This document shows, piece after piece, positions 4,403-9,194 of a stretch of 9,194 nt of DNA (position 1 is its first letter; each line of letters opens with the position of its first letter). A program made the position numbers and the translations under genes. The stretch comes from Candidatus Bipolaricaulota bacterium. GTDB taxonomy: Bacteria > Bipolaricaulota > Bipolaricaulia > Bipolaricaulales > Bipolaricaulaceae. The stretch is from positions 1 through 9,194 of the forward strand of contig JANXBC010000046.1 in assembly GCA_025060555.1 (NCBI GenBank), given 5' to 3'. Below the pieces are notes generated by a model. It made no database searches, had not been told where the DNA came from, and worked only from the letters and a program-made list of their open reading frames with translations.

Positions 4403-5218
4403 TTAACCTTTGGTTTTTAAATGAAAATCTGCAAATTCATCCCACTTTTTCATAATTAAAGGGATGTCAGAAATCAATTTTTTTGTATATGTATGTTGAG
4501 GGTTGTTAATGATGTCTTCTGGTCTTCCTTCTTCTACAATTTTTCCTTTATGCATAACCAGAATGCGATCGCTGACATAATGGGCCAACCCTAAATCGTG
4601 CGTAATGAACAAGATTGCGGTTGCGTAACGTTCGCGGAGCTCTAAGAGCAGCTTTAAAATACCAGCTCTGCTGGACGCATCAATCATCGAAACCGGTTCA
4701 TCTGCTACAATCAATTTTGGTTTGAGAAGATAGCATCGAGCTATCATTAAACGCTGTTTTTGACCACCTGAAAGCTGATGCGGGTACTTACCAAGCACAT
4801 CTTCTGGACGTAACCCTACAGCGTGCAACGCCTCTCTAATTGTTGTGAGTCTATTGTTATCTTTATTAAGTGTAAGATCCAATGCCTGATACAGTATGCG
4901 GTCTGCTTTATACAAAGGGTTGAACGCAGCATACGGATCTTGAAATATTCCATGTACTTTTTGCCAATATCTTTTGACTTCTTCAGAATTTGAGATTTTC
5001 CATATGTCTTGCCCCATAAATTCTATTTTTCCAGCCGTAGGACGAAGCAAGCGAAGCACCATCAAGGCTGTAGTGGTTTTACCTGACCCACTTTCGCCTA
5101 CCAAAGAGACAATCTCTCCCTCGGCTATAGAAAACGTAACCCCCTCTACAGCTATGGTTCTTCTACGCCGCAACAAACCTGACATATAGATCTTTTGGAG
5201 ATTAGTTACAACGAGCAT
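4403..5218 (-). CDS. dppF: ABC importer ATPase, DppF/OppF type
   Basis: It encodes 271 residues and is one of the two nucleotide-binding subunits that power the importer on the cytoplasmic face of the membrane. All ATPase motifs are present: Walker A GESGSGKT at 41-48, Q-loop Gln at 93 (IFQDP), signature LSGGQKQR at 149-156, Walker B LIVADEP with Glu 174, and H-loop His 207 (FITHD). The Walker B context ADEPVSMIDAS occurs in many Opp-class ATPases of thermophiles, including ones linked to sugars (family memory, not checked). The start at 5218 is chosen over the upstream in-frame ATG at 5299 because AAGGTGG lies 5 nt before it and the upstream residues are not ATPase-like. It overlaps dppD by 13 bp. 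Unlike DppD, it lacks the C-terminal Cys-rich extension and ends at a short polar tail. Its stop falls right at the GC-content junction. Confidence 0.93.
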   Translation of the reverse strand: MLVVTNLQKIYMSGLLRRRRTIAVEGVTFSIAEGEIVSLVGESGSGKTTTALMVLRLLRPTAGKIEFMGQDIWKISNSEEVKRYWQKVHGIFQDPYAAFNPLYKADRILYQALDLTLNKDNNRLTTIREALHAVGLRPEDVLGKYPHQLSGGQKQRLMIARCYLLKPKLIVADEPVSMIDASSRAGILKLLLELRERYATAILFITHDLGLAHYVSDRILVMHKGKIVEEGRPEDIINNPQHTYTKKLISDIPLIMKKWDEFADFHLKTKG

Positions 5219-6198
5219 GCTTGCCACCTTGTGGCCAAATGACAAGCGACCATGTGATGATTTGTCATGAATGTCAACGGTGGTTCTTCTTGAATGCAAA
5301 TCAGCTCTGCATGCATACAGCGCGGATGAAAACGGCAGCCAGAAGGCGGCCTTATGAGATCAGGAGGTTCTCCAGGGATGTGCGTTAACCCCCGCTTGCT
5401 AATTTCTGGTTCAGGTGTAACTACGCACTGGATCAGCCCACGCGTATAAGGATGTAAAGGAGTTTGCAGAAGTTGGTCAGCTGGGGCTGTTTCTATGATT
5501 TTTCCTGCATACATAATACCGATCTTAATAGCTACTTGTCTTAGAATCGCGATATCATGTGTAATCAATATAGTGGACTTAACGATATTGTCAACATGTA
5601 ATTGTAAAAGCATCTTGAGAACTTGCTTTTGTGTGGAAACATCTAACGCTGATGTCGGTTCATCGGCAATCAAAATCTTAGGGGATAAGAGAGTAGCAAT
5701 AGCTATAACCACACGTTGGCGCATCCCTCCGCTCAGTTGGTGTGGGTATTTAATCAACACTTCCACTGGTAAGCCTACATCTTGGAACCTTTGTCTTGCT
5801 AGCTGAACAGCGTCTTTTTTTCGCAGCTTTTGATGCACTTTAAGTACGTCAATAATAAAATCTTGCACCTTTCGTGTCGGAATTAAAACGTTTAAAGCAT
5901 TTTGTGGAACCAAAGCAATCACTCGTCCCCATATTTGTGACTTAAGATCTTGATAAGTCATCATAGTTAAATCATATTTTCCTTCTAAAATTATTCGCCC
6001 TTCCATGAATTGAAGCGGGGGACGAATGTTCATCATGAGCACATTACCTAACGTTGATTTCCCAGATCCTGATTCACCGGCTATTCCTAAAATATCTCCA
6101 TAGTCGATATTTAAAGTAACACCGTCCACGGCTCTCACGAATTGGCTGGAAAATCTGTAATATGCTTTAATGTCTTTCGCGTCAAGTAAAGAGCTCAT
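5206..6198 (-). CDS. dppD: ABC importer ATPase, DppD/OppD type, with Fe-S motif
   Basis: It encodes 330 residues. Walker A GESGSGKST is at 41-49, Q-loop Gln at 99 (LVPQN), signature LSGGMRQR at 155-162, Walker B ILIADEP at 175-181 with catalytic Glu 180, D-loop SALD, and H-loop His 214. After the ATPase core comes the oligopeptide-transporter C-terminal domain (HPYTRGL near 249, then IPGEPPDL) with four cysteines at 288, 294, 301 and 319. The C-x5-C-x6-C pattern plus a distal Cys is the known cysteine motif of DppD/OppD ATPases, associated with a [4Fe-4S] cluster. The partner ATPase has no such motif. The ATG shares a 4-bp ATGA overlap with the dppC stop, indicating translational coupling. 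Length is typical. Confidence 0.94.
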   Translation of the reverse strand: MSSLLDAKDIKAYYRFSSQFVRAVDGVTLNIDYGDILGIAGESGSGKSTLGNVLMMNIRPPLQFMEGRIILEGKYDLTMMTYQDLKSQIWGRVIALVPQNALNVLIPTRKVQDFIIDVLKVHQKLRKKDAVQLARQRFQDVGLPVEVLIKYPHQLSGGMRQRVVIAIATLLSPKILIADEPTSALDVSTQKQVLKMLLQLHVDNIVKSTILITHDIAILRQVAIKIGIMYAGKIIETAPADQLLQTPLHPYTRGLIQCVVTPEPEISKRGLTHIPGEPPDLIRPPSGCRFHPRCMHAELICIQEEPPLTFMTNHHMVACHLATRWQACSL

Positions 6199-7010
6199 TG
6201 TGCTCGCAATCGTGGGTTAAACATCTGATCCAGCGCTGTAGCTAACAAGAGCAAAGAAGCCGAAACTAGAGTAAGAACCCCGCCTGGTGGAACAAACAAC
6301 CAATATAAACCCCGTCGCACAGCGTCTGACATTTGCGCCCAAAACAGCATTACCCCCAAAGACACCCCCTGAGTTACACCAACGCCAATCATGGTGAGCC
6401 CAGCTTCGGCCAACATGGCTATTGACATAATAACTACGAAAGAGGTAAACACATATGCCATCATGTTTGGGATCAAATCAAAGACTACAATTTTTTCTCC
6501 ACTCCAACCTGCCATACGTGATAAAAACACAAATTCGCGCTCCTTTAAGCTCATAATTTGGGCTCGAATAGCTCTTGCTAATCCTGGCCAGGCAGTAAAG
6601 CCTATCAAAACGGCAACCACTAACGGGCTACGTACAGGCACGAAAACCGCCACAACCAAGAGCAGCAAAATCGTAGGAAAAGCTAATACTATGTTTGCAA
6701 AAGCCATCAACGACTCGTCCAGAATCCCACCTTTATATCCTGAGACCGCACCAATTATTATGGCAATAGCACTAGCTATACTTGCCGCGATGACTCCTAT
6801 GGTCAAGGATGTGGTAGTACCGCGTATTAATTGCGCTAGAACGTCTCGACCTTGAACATCTGTTCCCAATGGAAAACCCCGTCCAGGAGGCTGAAGTCTC
6901 CCTCCTATTCGAGTTGCAGGGTCTACGGGATAAACCCAACGCCCCACCAATCCAAACAAGATTGTGGCCAAAATTACCGCAGCAGCTAGTATTAATCTTG
7001 TGTTACGCAT
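6195..7010 (-). CDS. dppC: ABC importer permease, DppC/OppC type
   Basis: It encodes 271 residues of an inner-membrane permease. An N-terminal transmembrane segment (LILAAAVILATILFGLVG) is followed by the typical DppC periplasmic-side stretch and the family hallmark PLGTDVQGRDVLAQLIRGTT (about 47-66). Several hydrophobic segments follow, with a cytoplasmic EAA-type coupling loop around MSLKEREFVFLSRMAGWSGE (residues ~153-172) that contacts the ATPases. The C-terminus DQMFNPRLRAQ is the usual DPRLR-like ending. It begins 2 bp after the dppB stop without a clear Shine-Dalgarno, so it is probably translated by coupling, and overlaps dppD by 4 bp. Length is slightly shorter than many DppC proteins (~280-300). 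Confidence 0.93.
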   Translation of the reverse strand: MRNTRLILAAAVILATILFGLVGRWVYPVDPATRIGGRLQPPGRGFPLGTDVQGRDVLAQLIRGTTTSLTIGVIAASIASAIAIIIGAVSGYKGGILDESLMAFANIVLAFPTILLLLVVAVFVPVRSPLVVAVLIGFTAWPGLARAIRAQIMSLKEREFVFLSRMAGWSGEKIVVFDLIPNMMAYVFTSFVVIMSIAMLAEAGLTMIGVGVTQGVSLGVMLFWAQMSDAVRRGLYWLFVPPGGVLTLVSASLLLLATALDQMFNPRLRAQ

Positions 7011-7012
7011 AT

Positions 7013-8014
7013 TTATTGAGCTTTTATTCGTGGATCGATTAATCCATAAACAATGTCTATGAACAGATTAACAAATATTACTGTCGCAGCTAGCATAAGA
7101 AAGATCCCCTGTATGAGAGGATAATCTAAAGCTGCTAAAGCTTGAAACGTTATATACCCCATACCCCTGTAGTTGAAAACCAGCTCTAACAAGAGCGAAC
7201 CACTAAGCATAAAACCAAAATTTAATCCGAGCTCGGTTATTTGAGGCAAGCATGCTGAACGGAATGCATACCGCAAAAGTTTGCGTTGCGGTATTCCAAG
7301 AACGTCGGCGAAAATTATATAGTCTGAATTTAATTCGTAAATCATCATGCTTCGCATGCCAATAGCCCAGCCACCTAGACAAATTATTACCCATGTACAG
7401 AATGGAAGCACATAGTGCTTCAAATAATCAATAACGAAATGCCAAGATAGGTTTGGGGTTAACCCCCAACTATAAGTACCTCCGATAGGAAAAAAGCGCA
7501 ATTTTACAGCAAATCCAAAAAGCATAAGCATAGCAAACCAATAAAATGGAATGCGAGAAATGAAGAGAAGCAGTGGTGTTAACAATTTGTCTAATATTGT
7601 CCCACGCCGCCATGCAAGTAATGCCCCCAAATAGTTGCCCAAGGCCCACGACACTAAAATCGCTGGAAGCAAAAGACCAATAGTCCACGGCAGATATAGG
7701 CTGATAATTTCCAAAGTTTTCCTGGGATACATGCTTATTGATGTACCCAAATCGCCACAGAGGAGTTGACCAATGAACTTTTTGAATTGATCCCATAATG
7801 GCAATCCCACACCAAATTCCTCCATAAATTGCCGATAAACTGCTTGAATTCTTTCTGGATTAGTTTCTCCTTGCATAACCAATTTGCTGATCAATATTTC
7901 AACTGGATTACCAGGTATCAATCTAGGAAGGAAAAAAATGACTAATACGAAAAAGATCCAAGCTGCGAACGCAAATATTATTCGCCTTATAAAATATCGA
8001 AAAAATCCTTTCAT
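7013..8014 (-). CDS. dppB: ABC importer permease, DppB/OppB type
   Basis: It encodes 333 residues from ATG 8014-8012. The N-terminus is typical of DppB (MKGFFRYFIRRIIFAFAAW, with a basic patch then TM1), followed by PRLIPGNPVE, TM2 around LYLPWTIGLLLPAILVSW, three more membrane segments, and the coupling loop ADVLGIPQRKLLRYAFRSA (~220-240). LVFNYRGMGYITFQAL and the ending DIVYGLIDPRIKAQ are family hallmarks. The frame is open to an upstream ATG at 8035, but that codon lies in the loop of the intergenic hairpin and adds seven residues that do not fit the family, so 8014 is preferred. No standard Shine-Dalgarno precedes 8014; the only G-rich stretch upstream is locked in the hairpin stem, so initiation may depend on ribosomes arriving from the upstream gene. 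Confidence 0.92.
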   Translation of the reverse strand: MKGFFRYFIRRIIFAFAAWIFFVLVIFFLPRLIPGNPVEILISKLVMQGETNPERIQAVYRQFMEEFGVGLPLWDQFKKFIGQLLCGDLGTSISMYPRKTLEIISLYLPWTIGLLLPAILVSWALGNYLGALLAWRRGTILDKLLTPLLLFISRIPFYWFAMLMLFGFAVKLRFFPIGGTYSWGLTPNLSWHFVIDYLKHYVLPFCTWVIICLGGWAIGMRSMMIYELNSDYIIFADVLGIPQRKLLRYAFRSACLPQITELGLNFGFMLSGSLLLELVFNYRGMGYITFQALAALDYPLIQGIFLMLAATVIFVNLFIDIVYGLIDPRIKAQ

Positions 8015-8020
8015 AACCAA

Positions 8021-8053
8021 GGGGGCTAGCGACATTGTGTGTCGCTAGCCCCC
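8021..8053 (-). promoter_or_regulatory. Perfect 14-bp hairpin between binding-protein and permease genes
   Basis: GGGGGCTAGCGACA (8021-8034) and TGTCGCTAGCCCCC (8040-8053) are perfectly complementary with a 5-nt loop. The hairpin starts 6 nt after the binding-protein stop codon and ends 6 nt before the dppB ATG. No T-tract follows on either strand, so it is not a standard intrinsic terminator. Hairpins here in importer operons commonly stabilise the binding-protein mRNA and lower permease expression; that role is inferred. Confidence 0.8.
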
Positions 8054-8059
8054 ACCCAG

Positions 8060-9194
8060 TTATCGTACTTTAGCGAGCTCCTCCCAGTATGCAGAAATTT
8101 TGATTATCAGTGGTGCGATATGAGTATCAAGCGGCGAAGTCGACACGTCTTCACCTGCTGGCACAAGACCAAAGAGCTGTGGCCAAGCACCATGCAGGCC
8201 TCCAATTGTAAGTGCAGCAATCCAACCATGTGGGCGCTCCGATGTAGGCCACCCAGCCCAATATTTTTCAGAGAACGCGTGACCAGTCATGCCATAGAAC
8301 AGTGGTACTACAACTACATCGCGTAGCTGATATTCTTGAAGTTTGCTGTAATAGTACTTAACCTTTTCTGGATCTGTCTCCCTAGGAATAGCGTCTATGA
8401 AGGGGATTACTTCCTGGTTCATATAACGATGCCAGTTCCCAACCGGGAAGGGTTCGCCAACAGGTCCGGTTACGCGTGGGTCAAGCATTGTGCGAAAGAC
8501 GTTCCATGGATAACCAGGCCGCCAGCCAAAAATCCAGCGGAAAGCCATATCGAATTCACCGCGGATGATTTTTCCATCCCAAATCGCGAAATCATAGTAT
8601 TTAGCCACAGCATCAATCCCAATCTTTCGCAGGCTGGATGCGATCATATCAGCCGCGATCATCCCTTCGATAAAACCAACCCAGCAGGTAACTTCCCAGG
8701 GACCAAGCCGTATACCCTCAGGAGTTTCCCTGACACCATCCCCATCCCGGTCAATAATCCCTGCTTCATCAAGCAACTTCTTCGCAGTTTGCGGGTTGTA
8801 TGTCCAGCCATAGCGAGCCACCACCTCTTCGTCGATCAGTGCAGCGGCAGCACCAAAGACATGGATAATCATCGTTGGATGGGCAACGGCGTGAGGGGCA
8901 GGCATGCTTAGCCCGATTTCTTCGGCTGGCACAGCGTAGGCGATGGCTCTGCGAATCACAGGGTTATTCAGCGGTGGGCGCGCAAAGTTGATAAATAATC
9001 CCCAACCGAAGCTAGGCAAAAAGTAGGGAGGATCTTTATAATAAGATCCAACTGGCAGCCCACGAGCTTTTAATTCCCATATTTCTATGGTGGAATCAAT
9101 TACGTCGACCTCCAGTTGTTCAAACGCCAAGTTTCTAGCAGCGACATCTCTAAAAATCGGATTAAGGATGTACTTTGGACGTGGTAGGCCAAAG
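8060..9194 (-). CDS. ABC importer substrate-binding protein, family 5, C-terminal part
   Basis: The frame is open from the window edge (9193) to TAA 8062-8060, giving 377 residues; the signal peptide and N-terminal lobe are missing. Family-5 solute-binding hallmarks are visible: a hinge segment with NNPVIRRAIAYAVPAEEIG, the TYNPQTAKKLLDEAGIIDRD segment followed by GDGVRETPEG (the usual DxDGDGxRE loop before the next strand), ASSLRKIGIDA, and AIWDGKIIRGEFDMAFRWIFGWRPGYPW, after which the chain ends with KYWAGWPTSERPHGW. The binding protein captures the ligand outside the cell and docks on the DppBC permease. The late YWxGWPT motif resembles thermophile cello-oligosaccharide binding proteins of this family, so a sugar ligand is as likely as a peptide. 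It is the first operon gene seen here. Base composition is less AT-rich than the permease genes. Confidence 0.9.
   Translation of the reverse strand, partial: FGLPRPKYILNPIFRDVAARNLAFEQLEVDVIDSTIEIWELKARGLPVGSYYKDPPYFLPSFGWGLFINFARPPLNNPVIRRAIAYAVPAEEIGLSMPAPHAVAHPTMIIHVFGAAAALIDEEVVARYGWTYNPQTAKKLLDEAGIIDRDGDGVRETPEGIRLGPWEVTCWVGFIEGMIAADMIASSLRKIGIDAVAKYYDFAIWDGKIIRGEFDMAFRWIFGWRPGYPWNVFRTMLDPRVTGPVGEPFPVGNWHRYMNQEVIPFIDAIPRETDPEKVKYYYSKLQEYQLRDVVVVPLFYGMTGHAFSEKYWAGWPTSERPHGWIAALTIGGLHGAWPQLFGLVPAGEDVSTSPLDTHIAPLIIKISAYWEELAKVR

Noticed and set aside
5219..5299. dppF start at 5299
   Set aside because: It would overlap dppD by 94 bp and add non-ATPase residues; a good Shine-Dalgarno precedes 5218.
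8012..8035. dppB start at the upstream ATG (8035)
   Set aside because: That ATG is in the hairpin loop, the G-rich stretch upstream is 13 nt away and inside the stem, and the family N-terminus begins at 8014.
8021..8053. Rho-independent terminator
   Set aside because: The stem is strong but no T-tract follows on either strand, and the permease genes that follow need read-through.
1..9194. tRNA or rRNA genes
   Set aside because: No cloverleaf-like arms with TTCGA loops or rRNA-like conserved stretches were recognised by eye.

Overview
The window is a mosaic. Bases 1-2500 and 3250-4395 are very GC-rich. Their proteins are rich in Leu, Arg, Glu, Pro and Ala, and one gene looks leaderless, with a -10 box about 8 nt before its ATG. 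This style fits the genus Thermus (Deinococcota); that is inference from composition and protein style, not a database match. Bases 2500-3240 are more balanced. Bases 4400-9194 are clearly AT-richer and probably arrived from another lineage.

Layout. (1) 1-485: C-terminal 160 codons of an M20 metallopeptidase, entering from the left edge. (2) 582-871, minus: remnants of a VapBC toxin-antitoxin pair, with the antitoxin missing its N-terminus and the toxin missing everything after its first ~38 residues. (3) 898-2437, minus: a gene pair made of a ~404-aa winged-helix DNA-binding protein and a small Sm/Hfq-like protein with a disordered, charged N-terminal tail. (4) 2438-2704: a regulatory region full of dyads. 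It includes two tandem hairpins in the presumed 5' leader of the winged-helix gene, the second of which hides its Shine-Dalgarno sequence. (5) 2705-3187, plus: a MerR-like regulator with a coiled coil. (6) 3352-3617, plus: a frameshifted remnant of an unrecognised protein. (7) 3658-4393, minus: a truncated, frameshifted IS1634-like transposase. (8) 4403-9194, minus: a five-gene ABC importer operon of the peptide/nickel/oligosaccharide (Dpp/Opp) class.

The importer genes are read right to left: substrate-binding protein (cut by the window edge), permease B, permease C, ATPase D, ATPase F. Permease and ATPase genes abut or overlap by a few bases, as in a translationally coupled operon. A perfect 14-bp hairpin separates the binding-protein gene from permease B and probably sets their relative expression. 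Together the five proteins form a complete importer for a di/oligopeptide or, as likely from two sequence features, an oligosaccharide. The operon promoter lies outside the window.

The most notable items are the SD-masking tandem hairpins, the long C11/C9 coding homopolymers in the winged-helix gene, the accessory Hfq-like gene, the operon hairpin, and the abrupt composition switch within about 10 bp of the end of the importer operon. I found no complete, clearly undescribed system. The winged-helix/Hfq-like/MerR-like cluster is the best candidate for something not well described.
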